NCBI RefSeq assembly: GCF_013340305.1
Contig: NZ_BLVP01000008.1
Location: 109,303 to 173,302, forward strand
Direction: 5' to 3'
From: Desulfovibrio psychrotolerans
GTDB lineage: Bacteria > Desulfobacterota > Desulfovibrionia > Desulfovibrionales > Desulfovibrionaceae
Length of the DNA stretch: 64,000 nucleotides
In this document: in pieces, positions 18,445-27,512 of the stretch
Layout: every line of letters begins with the position of its first letter
Numbering within the stretch: position 1 is the stretch's first letter
The notes under the pieces: model-generated
Database searches by the model: none
What the model was told of the DNA's origin: nothing
The model's input: only the letters and a program-made list of their open reading frames with translations
Program-made: the position numbers and the translations under genes

Positions 18445-19854
18445 TCAGGAGGTGCAGACGGCAATGTCATCCGGCGTGATGGCATGCTTGCGCATTTTGG
18501 CCCAGAGGTTTTTGGGATTGAGGGCGAGGAGGGTTGCTGCGTCTTTCTGGCTGCCGCCGGTGCGGCGCAGGGCGTTGAGGATGAGGGTTTTTTCGAAGTG
18601 CTCCACGGCTTCGCGCAGGTCTATGGCGTGGGGTGCGGTTGACGGGATATTCCGGCCCGTGGCGTTGCCCAGCGCGCGCAGTACATGGTGCTCTTCTATC
18701 CGACCCGGCGCGGCACTGATGGCCAAGCCTTCGAGCACGTTTGCAAGCTGGCGCACGTTTCCCGGCCAGTCGTGGCGTTGCAGGGCGGATTCCGCCTGCG
18801 GGGTGAAGCCGTCCACATCCAGCGCGAGTTGCCTGCGGATGCGGTTCAGGAAATGGTGGGCAAGGGGAATGATATCTTCCCGGCGATGCCTGAGCGGCGG
18901 AAGATGGATGACCGCCACGTTCAGGCGGTAGTAGAGGTCTTCGCGGAACCGTTTTTCGCGGATGAGGTCTTCCAGATGCTGGTTGGTGGCGGCGATGATG
19001 CGCACGTCCAGATTGACGGGCCTGCGGCCGCCGAGGCGTTCCACCTGCTTCTGTTCCACCACGCGCAGCAGCTTGGGCTGGATGGACAGGGGCATGTCGC
19101 CTATTTCATCCAGCAGGATGGTGCCCTTGTCCGCCTGCTCGAACTTGCCTGCCTGCGCCTGTGCGGCACCGGTAAAGGCCCCTTTTTCGTGGCCGAAGAG
19201 TTCGTTTTCGAACAGGTTTTCGGGAATGGCGGCGCAGTTGACGCGGATGAAGGGGTTGCCCGCACGCGGCGAAAGGGCGTGGACCGTATCGGAAATGAGT
19301 TCTTTTCCGGTGCCTGATTCACCGAGGATGAGCACGGTGGTGTCCAGCGGGGCGATGCGTTCTATGCGTTCCTTGACCTCGCGGATGGCGCTGCTTTCGC
19401 CGATGATGCAGCCTGCCGGGCCGCTGGAAAGCAGGGTGGAACGTAACTGGGCGAGCGTGCTCTGGAGGCGTCGTTTTTCCATGCAGCGGCGGACCACCAC
19501 TTCCAGTTCGCCCAGACTGAAGGGTTTGGAAAAGAAATCGTAGGCCCCCTGACGCACGGCCTCCACCGCCATTTCCTTGGTGGAAAAGGCGGTCATGACG
19601 ATGATGTCCGATTCCGGCGCCATCTGCCGCAGCCGGGGAATGGCCTCCAGACCGGACATGCCGGGCAGCTTTACGTCTGTGAGGATGAGGTCGAACCCGT
19701 GGCTGCCGTGGTCCCGCAGATGTTGCAGGGCATCTTCCGCCCGAACCTCGCGATGCACGCTGTAGCCCTTGGCATCCAGCGCCTCGGTGAGCATGGCACC
19801 GAAGGCGGGGTCGTCTTCAATGAGCAGGATATGTTCTGCGGGCGTGTGGTGCAT
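18445..19854 (-). CDS. NtrC-family sigma-54 response regulator, probable activator of the tad operon
   Basis: Sigma-54-dependent activator of 469 aa. The receiver (1-120) shows ILLIEDDPAFG, LILTDVKLPGMSG, VMTAFS and DFFSKPFS, all active-site residues present. The AAA+ domain has Walker A LGESGTGKELI, an intact GAFTGA loop, and DKGTILLDEIGDM. The C-terminus is a Fis-type helix-turn-helix (QKDAATLLALNPKNLWAKMR). I prefer the ATG at 19854, where the receiver begins; longer in-frame starts reach 20076 but add a chain without similarity. It faces the flp promoter, which is a sigma-54 promoter, so it very likely controls pilus synthesis. No kinase is adjacent; the hybrid kinase at 2414-5020 is a candidate partner. 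Confidence 0.92.
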   Translation of the reverse strand: MHHTPAEHILLIEDDPAFGAMLTEALDAKGYSVHREVRAEDALQHLRDHGSHGFDLILTDVKLPGMSGLEAIPRLRQMAPESDIIVMTAFSTKEMAVEAVRQGAYDFFSKPFSLGELEVVVRRCMEKRRLQSTLAQLRSTLLSSGPAGCIIGESSAIREVKERIERIAPLDTTVLILGESGTGKELISDTVHALSPRAGNPFIRVNCAAIPENLFENELFGHEKGAFTGAAQAQAGKFEQADKGTILLDEIGDMPLSIQPKLLRVVEQKQVERLGGRRPVNLDVRIIAATNQHLEDLIREKRFREDLYYRLNVAVIHLPPLRHRREDIIPLAHHFLNRIRRQLALDVDGFTPQAESALQRHDWPGNVRQLANVLEGLAISAAPGRIEEHHVLRALGNATGRNIPSTAPHAIDLREAVEHFEKTLILNALRRTGGSQKDAATLLALNPKNLWAKMRKHAITPDDIAVCTS

Positions 19855-20036
19855 GGCGTGTTTCCGGCTGTGGTTTAGTCCGGTTGTAGCGGGGTGCGGA
19901 ACTATTGTAAACGGGCAAGGGCGCATGAAGGGGTGCCGGGAGAGGTGTATTACGGTGATGGAACACGGGCGGCTTTTCGTGTAGACTGTGTGCACGCGCA
20001 GCAAGAGGCGCTGTTTCATCCTTTGGGGAGCCCTAC

Positions 20037-21179
20037 ATGTCCGGAACCATGCACGTGAAGACAGCCTTTTCCGCAAACCCCGATCCTGTTCTGGCGGTGG
20101 CGGAGATAGCGCAGGCCATTGACCAGCCGGATATGGCGGCCGTGCTGTTTTTTGCGTCTTCGCGGTATGATCTGGGCCGGTTGGCGCAGGCGGTGGATGA
20201 GGCGTTTGCCTGCCCGGTGGCGGGATGTACCACGGCGGGGGAGTTTGTGACCGGCGCGGGGTATCTTTCCGGGACTATTGTGGCGGCGAGCATTGGATCG
20301 CGGCATGTGGCCATGCATACACATCTTGTTTCGCCCGTCTCCACCTTGGGTTCCACCGATGCGGTGATGGCTGCCATGGAGTTGCAGGCGGGCACGTCGC
20401 AGAATTTTCTGGACCCGGAGCGCATGTTCGCCCTGCTGCTGGTGGACGGCCTGACGGCGCGCGAGGAACGGGTTATCGCTTTGCTGCAGGGTGCTTTGGG
20501 CGATGTGCCCGTGGTGGGCGGTTCCGCCGGGGACGATATGCAGTTCCGGCAGACTGCCGTGTACCACGGAGGTGATTTTCATCCGGATGCAGCGCTGGTT
20601 GCCCTGTTTGAGACGGATTTGCCCTTTGCCATTTTTCAGACCCATCATTTTATCCGCTCGGACAGGTCGTTTGTCATAACAGCAGCCGATCCGGCGACCC
20701 GAACCGTGTTCTCCATAGACGGGCTTTCTGCCGCGCAGGTGTATGCAGACGCGCTGGGTGTGGCGGCGCAGGCGCTGGAGGACTGGCATTTCACGCTGCA
20801 TCCCTTTATCCTGCGGCTGGGCGGGCAAAACTATGTGCGTACCGTGGGCAGGGTGAATGCGGACGGAAGCCTTGTGTTCATGAGCCCCATTGATCAGGGG
20901 CTTGTGCTGCATATGGGAACGGGCAGGGACATGGTGTATGATCTGGATGAATCCCTGCACCGTGCCCTTGCCGGAGTGCCCCGGCCGAAGCTGCTCATCG
21001 GCTGCGAATGCGTGCACCGCAGGCTGGAGGCTGAGCGGTGCGGCCTGACGGAAGCCCTGAGCGCCGTGTTGCGCGAGGTGCCGCATGTGGGCTTTCATAC
21101 CTACGGTGAGCAGGTGGACGGGCTGCATGTGAACCAGACCTTTACCGGGGTGATCCTGGGTGAAGGGACGGATACGTAG
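20037..21179 (+). CDS. FIST-domain sensor protein
   Basis: Soluble protein of 380 aa with FIST_N (about 30-225) and FIST_C (about 225-360) domains. Family motifs are visible: DMAAVLFFASSRYD, CPVAGCTTAGEFV and VVGGSAGDDMQF. FIST domains are thought to bind small ligands such as amino acids and are often tied to signal transduction. The ATG at 20037 follows GGGGAG. It stands alone, divergent from the tad regulator, with its own terminator (21253-21278). No kinase or cyclase domain is fused to it, so its partner is unknown. Confidence 0.88.
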   Translation: MSGTMHVKTAFSANPDPVLAVAEIAQAIDQPDMAAVLFFASSRYDLGRLAQAVDEAFACPVAGCTTAGEFVTGAGYLSGTIVAASIGSRHVAMHTHLVSPVSTLGSTDAVMAAMELQAGTSQNFLDPERMFALLLVDGLTAREERVIALLQGALGDVPVVGGSAGDDMQFRQTAVYHGGDFHPDAALVALFETDLPFAIFQTHHFIRSDRSFVITAADPATRTVFSIDGLSAAQVYADALGVAAQALEDWHFTLHPFILRLGGQNYVRTVGRVNADGSLVFMSPIDQGLVLHMGTGRDMVYDLDESLHRALAGVPRPKLLIGCECVHRRLEAERCGLTEALSAVLREVPHVGFHTYGEQVDGLHVNQTFTGVILGEGTDT

Positions 21180-21252
21180 CGAATTTCAGGCGTGCCGATG
21201 CTGATGGTGCGCCTGCCGGAAGATATGTCTGTGTGCCGCATGTCGGCAGGAA

Positions 21253-21278
21253 GCGGCCCGTGGGGGCTGCGTTTTTTT
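21253..21278 (+). terminator. Terminator of the FIST gene
   Basis: Stem GCGGCCC / GGGCTGC (one G-U pair) with a 4-base loop, followed by GTTTTTTT. It lies 75 bases after the FIST stop and before purT. Confidence 0.8.
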
Positions 21279-21308
21279 GAACCTTTTCATCTGTGAGGAG
21301 CATGCGCC

Positions 21309-22493
21309 ATGGCATCTATTGGAACCCCGCTCACCCCTTCCGCCACCCGTATGATGCTGCTCGGCTCCGGAGAGCTGGGCAAGGAAGTCGCCATAGAGGC
21401 CATGCGGCTGGGCGTGGAGGTGATTGCGGTAGACAGGTATGAAAACGCTCCGGCCATGCAGGTGGCGCACCGTTCCTACCCCATAAGCATGCTGGACGGG
21501 GCGGCTCTGCGGCGCATTATAGAGACCGAGAAGCCGGACATTATTGTGCCGGAAATAGAGGCTATTGCCACGGATACCCTTGTGGAACTGGAGCGGGAAG
21601 GCTTTACCGTGGTGCCCACGGCCCGCGCCGCCCGCCTGACCATGAACCGTGAGGGCATACGGCGTTTGGCTGCGGAGGAACTGGGGCTGCCCACATCTAC
21701 CTACCGTTTTGCGGATACGGAGGAGGAGTACCGTGCCGCTGTTGCCGCCATAGGGTTGCCCTGCGTGGTCAAGCCGGTGATGAGTTCTTCCGGCAAGGGG
21801 CAGAGCACGGTGCGGACGGAGGCCGACATAGCATCGGCATGGGCGTATTCGCAGGAGGGCGGACGCACCGGCAGCGGGCGCGTGATTGTGGAAGGGTTTG
21901 TAGACTTTGATTATGAAATCACGCAGTTGACCGTGCGCCATGCGGGGGGAACCAGCTTTTGCGATCCCATAGGGCATGTGCAGGTGGACGGCGACTACCG
22001 CCTTTCATGGCAGCCACAGCCCATGAGCCCCAAGGCGCTGGAGGAAGCCCGCCGTGTTGCAGGGGCCATTACGGAGGCCTTGGGCGGCTGGGGGATATTC
22101 GGGGTGGAGTTGTTCATACGCGGGGACGAGGTGATTTTCAGCGAAGTTTCGCCCCGCCCGCATGACACGGGGCTGGTGACCGTTATCTCGCAGGACATGA
22201 GCGAGTTTGCGCTGCACGTGCGCGCGATTCTGGGGCTGCCGGTTCCGGCCATCATCCAGCGTGGTCCCGCCGCTTCCAGCGTGGTGCTGGTGGAGGGCAA
22301 CGGCACCGGGCTTACCTTTGCCAATCTGGACAAGGCACTCAGCGAACCGCAGACGCAGTTGCTCCTGTTCGGCAAGGCGGAAGTGAAGGGCAAACGGCGT
22401 ATGGGCGTTGCACTGGCGCTGGCTGAGTCCATAGAGGAAGCAAAGCGCAAGGCGCAACGGGTATCCGCCGCCGTGACGGTGCGGTTTGAATAA
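21309..22493 (+). CDS. purT: Formate-dependent phosphoribosylglycinamide formyltransferase
   Basis: ATP-grasp enzyme of 394 aa that makes formyl-GAR from GAR, formate and ATP, the third step of purine synthesis. The N-terminal fold shows [20 protein letters not shown]; the ATP-grasp part shows [14 protein letters not shown] and [20 protein letters not shown], with the Glu and Asn/Ser-type metal ligands in place. The length matches the E. coli enzyme. The start has GAGGAG upstream. Use of formate fits a sulfate reducer that makes formate freely. It is a single-gene unit with a terminator on each side. Confidence 0.96.
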   Translation: MASIGTPLTPSATRMMLLGSGELGKEVAIEAMRLGVEVIAVDRYENAPAMQVAHRSYPISMLDGAALRRIIETEKPDIIVPEIEAIATDTLVELEREGFTVVPTARAARLTMNREGIRRLAAEELGLPTSTYRFADTEEEYRAAVAAIGLPCVVKPVMSSSGKGQSTVRTEADIASAWAYSQEGGRTGSGRVIVEGFVDFDYEITQLTVRHAGGTSFCDPIGHVQVDGDYRLSWQPQPMSPKALEEARRVAGAITEALGGWGIFGVELFIRGDEVIFSEVSPRPHDTGLVTVISQDMSEFALHVRAILGLPVPAIIQRGPAASSVVLVEGNGTGLTFANLDKALSEPQTQLLLFGKAEVKGKRRMGVALALAESIEEAKRKAQRVSAAVTVRFE

Positions 22494-22653
22494 GGTGCGT
22501 GTTGTCTGACTGGGGGTGCCCTGACATGGAGGTTGCAGGGTATGGGCAAACATGAGAGTGCCCGGGGACCATACGCCGCAGGGCAGTATCCTGTCAGACG
22601 GGTGGAACAGCAAAGAATGAGGCCCTGAGAAACAGGGGGGATTGTGAAACCAG

Positions 22654-22681
22654 GGCCGGCGGGATGACCGTCGGCCTTTTT
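22654..22681 (+). terminator. Terminator of purT
   Basis: Stem GGCCGGCGG / CCGTCGGCC (one G-U pair), 5-base loop, then TTTTT. A run of eleven G follows shortly after (from about 22685). Confidence 0.8.
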
Positions 22682-22750
22682 GCGTGGGGGGGGGGCACAG
22701 GCAACAGGCAAATGGACAGCGAAAGGCCACCTCGCAAAAGAATACAAATA

Positions 22751-22776
22751 AGCCGGGGACCCGAAGGTCCCCGGCT
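22751..22776 (-). terminator. Terminator of the porin gene
   Basis: On the minus strand a perfect 11-bp stem (AGCCGGGGACC / GGTCCCCGGCT) closes on a UUCG tetraloop and is followed by a T-rich tract. It lies 48 bases after the porin stop. A UUCG loop gives a very stable hairpin, as expected for a highly expressed gene. Confidence 0.85.
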
Positions 22777-22824
22777 GTCAAAGCGTCAGGAGTATACGCG
22801 ATCTATGTGTCTTACCAGTGTACC

Positions 22825-24432
22825 TTAGAAGGTGTACTGGAAGATCAGGTTAGCCTTCCAAGCATCTTCGTCGTACTTGGTTGCGCCAGCCTGGTTCAGG
22901 CCCCATGCGGAGTCGTTGAGGTCCAGGTTCACGTAACCCAGTTCCACGATCATGGCCAGGTTTTCATAGATCATGTACTTGTGGTCGAAGTTCACTTCCC
23001 AAGCCTGGTCCTTGTCGGTCATGAAGGTACCGATGTTGTTGCTGAGGAAGGTAGCCTTGGAGGTGCTGGTGTACTTAACGAGGCTGTCAAGCACGTCGTG
23101 ATCGTTGGTACCCTTCACGTAGACAACGCGGATCTGGGAGGTCAGGTCTTCGATAACCTTGATGTCTTCCAGAACGAGGCCCAGGCCCCACTTGCCGTCG
23201 TAGCTGGTGCCCAGCAGGTCACCGGTGGGGGTGACGTTGCCGCCGGCATAGCCGTCAAAGCCGAAGGTGGTGGGGGAGAAGGCGCCGGAGATCACGGGCA
23301 GACGCTCGGAACCGTTGGTGATGTCGTCGTCTTCACCGGTAGCGTACCAGCCGATGATGCCGGGGGTGAGCATGTCCATCTTGTAGCTCAGCTTGGCAGC
23401 CAGTGCCCAGCCTTCGCGGTCAAGGATGTCGTCATCGGAGCGGAAGACGGTGCCGTTTGCAAACGCGTTAGCGGGATCTGTGCCGTTGACACCGGTCAGA
23501 CGGTAGTTCAGATCGCCGCCGTCAACCTTACCGTACACGGCTTCGAAGGAGAACACGATGGGGTCGAACATGTTCAGCTCATAGCCAAGGCCGAGCCACC
23601 ATGCGCGATGGTTATCAATGTTCTCGGTGCCGTTGTAGGAATTGTAAATGAAGGCGGGGAGGGCAGTGTGGGTAGCCGGGCCCCAGTTGTTGGTAGCGTT
23701 ACCAGAGATGACACCACTGGGAGCGTTTGCTGCGAACAGGGACTGCAGGCCGCCAACAGCCTCTGCACCAGCACCTACTGCGCCATACATGGCCCAGGGG
23801 GTGATGGTCATGCCGTCCAGTTCGATACCGGCGATGAGACCGAACAGGTCGATTTCATCTTCGTGGAAGTTCACATCGGCATACCGTTCGCCCTGACGGG
23901 AGTCATAAGGACGCGCCCAGAAGGCGTTCAGGGTCAGCATGTCGTTGAACTTGTAGGTAGCCAGAATGGCTGCCACGTCGTCATCCAGGATGGAAGAGCC
24001 AGCCACGGGGGCGGGCAGGGCCAGACCCTGGATACCCATGCGGAACGCCAGATCGGTGTTCGGCACGGTCCAGTCGATGAAGGCGCGCTTGGTTTCGACG
24101 TTGATACCGTCGGCACCGAGCTGGCCGCCCTTGGTCTTGGAGTCGCCCGCAACGTTGCGGCCCCAAGCGTTGTCGATTTCAAAGAACACGACACCGGACA
24201 GGTTTTCGCTGGCCACGATGTCGATCTGGGTGCGGAAGCGCTGCTGAGCGATGAAGTCGTCTTCAGAGCGGCCGTCGCCGCCGGTGGAGGAACCCTTTTC
24301 AAAGTTCAGGTTGTCCATCCAGCCGTATTCCATGGTGAACGAACCCTTGGCCTTGATTTCGGCTGCGGAGCTGTTGGCGACAGCACCGAAGACGAGGCCG
24401 AGAGCGAGCATCAGAGTGATGATGCGTTTCAT
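22825..24432 (-). CDS. Outer-membrane porin of the Desulfovibrio homotrimeric type
   Basis: Beta-barrel porin of 535 aa. The signal peptide is MKRIITLMLALGLVFGAVAN followed by SSAAE. The mature part starts EIKAKGSFTMEYGWMDNLNF and alternates polar and aromatic residues throughout. It ends ANLIFQYTF with the terminal Phe needed for BAM recognition. It belongs to the abundant porin family known in Desulfovibrio and is rich in Gly, Asn and Asp with few rare codons, which suggests high expression. It has its own promoter, a 150-base leader and a very stable terminator. The substrate is not known; general diffusion of small anions is likely. Confidence 0.9.
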   Translation of the reverse strand: MKRIITLMLALGLVFGAVANSSAAEIKAKGSFTMEYGWMDNLNFEKGSSTGGDGRSEDDFIAQQRFRTQIDIVASENLSGVVFFEIDNAWGRNVAGDSKTKGGQLGADGINVETKRAFIDWTVPNTDLAFRMGIQGLALPAPVAGSSILDDDVAAILATYKFNDMLTLNAFWARPYDSRQGERYADVNFHEDEIDLFGLIAGIELDGMTITPWAMYGAVGAGAEAVGGLQSLFAANAPSGVISGNATNNWGPATHTALPAFIYNSYNGTENIDNHRAWWLGLGYELNMFDPIVFSFEAVYGKVDGGDLNYRLTGVNGTDPANAFANGTVFRSDDDILDREGWALAAKLSYKMDMLTPGIIGWYATGEDDDITNGSERLPVISGAFSPTTFGFDGYAGGNVTPTGDLLGTSYDGKWGLGLVLEDIKVIEDLTSQIRVVYVKGTNDHDVLDSLVKYTSTSKATFLSNNIGTFMTDKDQAWEVNFDHKYMIYENLAMIVELGYVNLDLNDSAWGLNQAGATKYDEDAWKANLIFQYTF

Positions 24433-24588
24433 TGGTAAACCTTCCTTCTTTTACGTTTTGCGGCTCCTGACGCGGATGACCACAATTGTTACCGAAGTAT
24501 TTACTCCTGATGTAATATTCTTGGCAAGAAAAAAAGTAAAATTTTTTAAACATACATGTTTTGGTGTCAGAAGCGCGCATCCAATTTT

Positions 24589-24616
24589 ATTGTAGGTGGT
24601 TACTGATTTATCGCAA
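24589..24616 (-). promoter_or_regulatory. Candidate sigma-70 promoter of the porin gene
   Basis: Minus strand TTGCGA (24611-24616), 16-base spacer, TACAAT (24589-24594). The predicted start is about 150 bases before the porin ATG, leaving a long AT-rich leader. Confidence 0.5.
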
Positions 24617-24629
24617 ACGTGTGTCGGGC

Positions 24630-24658
24630 CGGGTTCAAGAATTTATCCCGAGTTCAAG
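24630..24658. repeat. Direct repeat CGRGTTCAAG between porin and uvrC promoters
   Basis: CGGGTTCAAG (24630-24639) and CGAGTTCAAG (24649-24658) are spaced 19 bases start to start, close to two DNA turns. They lie just upstream of the porin -35 and before uvrC. They could be a tandem regulator site. Confidence 0.45.
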
Positions 24659-24711
24659 GGTGTTTTAGTCATAATTTTGACTTTTTGATAGGAAGGGGGT
24701 AGGCATAGCCT

Positions 24712-26703
24712 ATGGACAAGATTGATCTCACAGCCGTGCCGCTCACACCGGGGGTGTATCTCTTTAAGGACGAGGGCGGGCGCATTATCTACGTGGGCAA
24801 GGCCAAGCATCTGCGGCGGCGGGTGGCATCGTATTTCCGGCCGGAAGATGCGCTGACCCCCAAGACGCGGGCCATGCTGCGCATGGCGCGAACGGTGGAC
24901 ACGATTTCCACCACGTCTGAAAAAGAGGCCCTGCTGCTGGAAGCGAGCCTTATCAAGAAGCACAGGCCCCGGTATAATATTCTGCTGCGCGACGACAAGC
25001 AGTATGTGCTGTTTAAGCTGACCAAGCGGCACGCATGGCCGCGCCTGACGCTTACCCGCAAGGTGGTGAGGGACGGTTCGGCCTATTTCGGGCCGTTTAC
25101 GTCTGCCGTGGCGGCGCGGGAGACATGGAAGGCCATACACGCCGTGTTTGCGTTGCGGCGGTGCGCGGACAGGGCGTTTGCCAACCGGACGCGGCCTTGC
25201 CTCTATCATTATATGCAGCAGTGTCCTGCGCCGTGCTGCCTGCCTGTGGATGCGGCGGTGTACCGCGAGATGGTGGGCAAGGTGGAGATGTTGCTGCGGG
25301 GGCGGTCTTCCGAACTGCTCGGCATATTGCGTGCACAGATGGAAGAGGCTTCTGAGAATCTTGCGTTTGAGCAGGCGGCGGTGCTGCGTGACCAGATGGC
25401 CGCCATTACCCGTACTGTGGAGCGGCAGGCGGCGGTGCTGCCCGATGCGCGCGATATGGATGTGCTGGGTGTGGCGGAAACCCCGGCCGGGCTTGCGCTG
25501 GGGCTGCTTTTTGTGCGCGGGGGGATGCTTACCGATAAGCGTGACTTTGTCTGGCCGGGGCTGGGACTGGAGGAGGCACCGGAGGTGCTGAGCAGTTTTC
25601 TGGCCCAGTATTATGGCCCGCACAGCGTGATACCGGAGCGGATTGTGGTGCCTTGGGCCATAGACACGGAAGCCGCCGTAGCGGAGTTATCCGGGATAGC
25701 GGACGTATTGGATATGCCGGACATGCTGGCACCGGACAAGTTCGCACCGGACAAGCTGGATACGGACAGGCCGGATGCGGGCGGGCCGGAGCATCGTGGA
25801 GCAGAGGCGGACGCCGCAGGCGGTGAAACCATGCCCGCGCTTGCGGAAGCCCTTTCCGACTTGCGCGGGGGTGTGGTGCGCGTGGGACCGCCCCGCAACG
25901 AGACGGAAAACAGGCTGGTTTCCATGGCGCAGCGTAATGCGGCGGAGAGTGCGCGCGCGGCACGCGGGCTGGATACAGCAAGCCTGCTGGCGGCGCGGCT
26001 GGGCATGGCGCAGCCGCCCGTGCGTATTGAGGCGGTGGATGTTTCGCACACCGGGGGGCGGAATACCCGCGTGGGCATGGTGGTGTTTGAAGACGGCAGG
26101 CCCGCCAAGGACCAGTACCGCACGTATGCCTTTGCGGATGAGGACGCCGGAGGCGACGACTACGGCGTGCTGGCGCAGTGGATGGGGCGCAGGCTGGAAT
26201 CCGGCCCGCCATGGCCCGACCTGCTGCTCATAGACGGGGGCAAAGGGCAGTTGGCTGCGGTGGTTTCCGTACTGGAGCGGGAAGGGGCCGCGGACAGATT
26301 TGCCGTGGCAGCCATAGCCAAGGCGCGGAGTGAGGACCACGGCAGGGCAGACAGGCGCAAGGGCAATGTGGCCGATGTGGTGTATCTGCCGGGCAGGATG
26401 AACCCCGTGAACATGAAGGCCGGTTCGCAGGAGCTGCTGTTTCTGCAACTGGTGCGTGATACGGTGCACGACTATTCGCTGCGGCGGCACCGCAAGGCGC
26501 GGGCGGGGTCTGCGCTTTCCGGCGAGTTGCAGCGTATTCCCGGCGTGGGACCGGCACTTGCCAAGGCACTGTGGGCGCATTTTCCCACCGTGCGGGCTAT
26601 GGCGGAAGCCAGCGAAGAGGAACTTGCCGCCATTCCCGGCATAGGGCGGGCCAAGGCGCGGAGTATCCGGTCGGCACTTGCGGCCATGCGGGCTGGCCGC
26701 TGA
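24712..26703 (+). CDS. uvrC: Excinuclease ABC subunit C
   Basis: Nucleotide excision repair endonuclease, 663 aa. The N-terminal GIY-YIG nuclease shows LTPGVYLFKDEGGRIIYVGK. The UVR helix pair that binds UvrB lies at about 200-235 (AQMEEASENLAFEQAAVLRD). The RNase H-like 5' nuclease shows EAVDVSHTGGRNTRVG and LLLIDGGKGQL. Two helix-hairpin-helix motifs end the protein (RIPGVGPALAKAL, AIPGIGRAKARSI). Between the UVR motif and the second nuclease there is an insertion of about 50 residues that is Asp/Pro/Ala-rich and partly repetitive (LAPDKFAPDKLDTDRPDAG). It follows a short leader of its own and has no operon partner. Confidence 0.96.
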   Translation: MDKIDLTAVPLTPGVYLFKDEGGRIIYVGKAKHLRRRVASYFRPEDALTPKTRAMLRMARTVDTISTTSEKEALLLEASLIKKHRPRYNILLRDDKQYVLFKLTKRHAWPRLTLTRKVVRDGSAYFGPFTSAVAARETWKAIHAVFALRRCADRAFANRTRPCLYHYMQQCPAPCCLPVDAAVYREMVGKVEMLLRGRSSELLGILRAQMEEASENLAFEQAAVLRDQMAAITRTVERQAAVLPDARDMDVLGVAETPAGLALGLLFVRGGMLTDKRDFVWPGLGLEEAPEVLSSFLAQYYGPHSVIPERIVVPWAIDTEAAVAELSGIADVLDMPDMLAPDKFAPDKLDTDRPDAGGPEHRGAEADAAGGETMPALAEALSDLRGGVVRVGPPRNETENRLVSMAQRNAAESARAARGLDTASLLAARLGMAQPPVRIEAVDVSHTGGRNTRVGMVVFEDGRPAKDQYRTYAFADEDAGGDDYGVLAQWMGRRLESGPPWPDLLLIDGGKGQLAAVVSVLEREGAADRFAVAAIAKARSEDHGRADRRKGNVADVVYLPGRMNPVNMKAGSQELLFLQLVRDTVHDYSLRRHRKARAGSALSGELQRIPGVGPALAKALWAHFPTVRAMAEASEEELAAIPGIGRAKARSIRSALAAMRAGR

Positions 26704-26731
26704 ACGTTGGCTGCTGGCCTTTGGTTACGCA

Positions 26732-27244
26732 TCACCGGGTGCGGTTCGTGTCGCCGTTTGTGAAGCGCGCATCGGAACGGTGTTGCTGCGCCGCATGGGC
26801 CGAGGATTCCAGCCAGCCGGTGCGCACCGGGCCTGCGGGTGAATCAAAGGCGGGCACATAGGGCTTTATGTCCAGCAGGGGGGTGCCGTTCAGCACGTCT
26901 ATTCCCTTGATAACCAGCTCCGTTCCTTCCACGCGCAGCAGTTCCACCACGGAAAGCCCTATGGAGTTGGGGCGGCGCGGTGCGCGGGTGGCAAAGAGGC
27001 CGCGCTTCTGCGTATCCAGAAAAGGCGTTACGCTGAGGGAATAGCCTTGGCTGTTATGGAAGTGGTAGAGCAGAATGAGGTGGGAGAAGCCCTGCAGGTC
27101 GCTCAGGCCTTCCGCAAGCTTCGGGAGGAGGGTGATGCGGCCCTCGGTATCCCTTGCGCCTATGGGTTGAATAGGCATATCACTGAGGGTATGGTACGGC
27201 GAAGAGATAGTGCCTATCCGTTTGAAGAGGATGTTCTCGTGCAT
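26732..27244 (-). CDS. trmO: tRNA (t6A37)-methyltransferase, TsaA/YaeB family
   Basis: SAM-dependent enzyme of 170 aa that methylates N6-threonylcarbamoyladenosine in tRNA. It shows the TsaA beta-barrel motifs: RIGTISSPYHTLSDMPIQP, FSHLILLYHFHNSQ, TRAPRRPNSIGLSVVELL and NGTPLLDIKPYVPAFD. In archaea and many anaerobes only this N-terminal domain is present, as here. The last 25 residues are variable. It is convergent with uvrC, the two stops being 28 bases apart, and no clear terminator separates them. Confidence 0.93.
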   Translation of the reverse strand: MHENILFKRIGTISSPYHTLSDMPIQPIGARDTEGRITLLPKLAEGLSDLQGFSHLILLYHFHNSQGYSLSVTPFLDTQKRGLFATRAPRRPNSIGLSVVELLRVEGTELVIKGIDVLNGTPLLDIKPYVPAFDSPAGPVRTGWLESSAHAAQQHRSDARFTNGDTNRTR

Positions 27245-27360
27245 GGGGTGCTCCTTTTGTTGGCCAGCCGAGCCTGTGCATTATGTCTGGCCAATCAGTT
27301 ATGTCGGGCAGCACGACACGTAGTGAACGTATTGTCGGTATTGCCGGTGCTGCAAGACCA

Positions 27361-27485
27361 GTCTGTAAATTTATTCTGCAGGATCATTCTGCAAAATGAG
27401 CCTGCAAATGAGCCTGCAAATGAGCCTGCAAATGAGCCTGTAAGATGAGCCGGTAAGGTCATCCTGTAAGATCGATTATCCTGTA
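27361..27485. repeat. Minisatellite of 12-13 bp units
   Basis: At least six neighbouring units of the type CAAATGAGCCTG (27391-27439 exact or nearly so), with decayed flanking units (TAAGATGAGCCGG, TAAGGTCATCCTG, CAGGATCATTCTG). The array lies between trmO and the kinase gene at 27513, probably in its leader. The repeat unit is too short and has no spacers, so it is not CRISPR. Confidence 0.85.
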
Positions 27486-27512
27486 AATTCAGCCGGGGTG
27501 TGATACTGCGCC

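Noticed and set aside
27391..27466. CRISPR array
   Set aside because: Units are 12-13 bp with no spacers and no cas genes are in the window.
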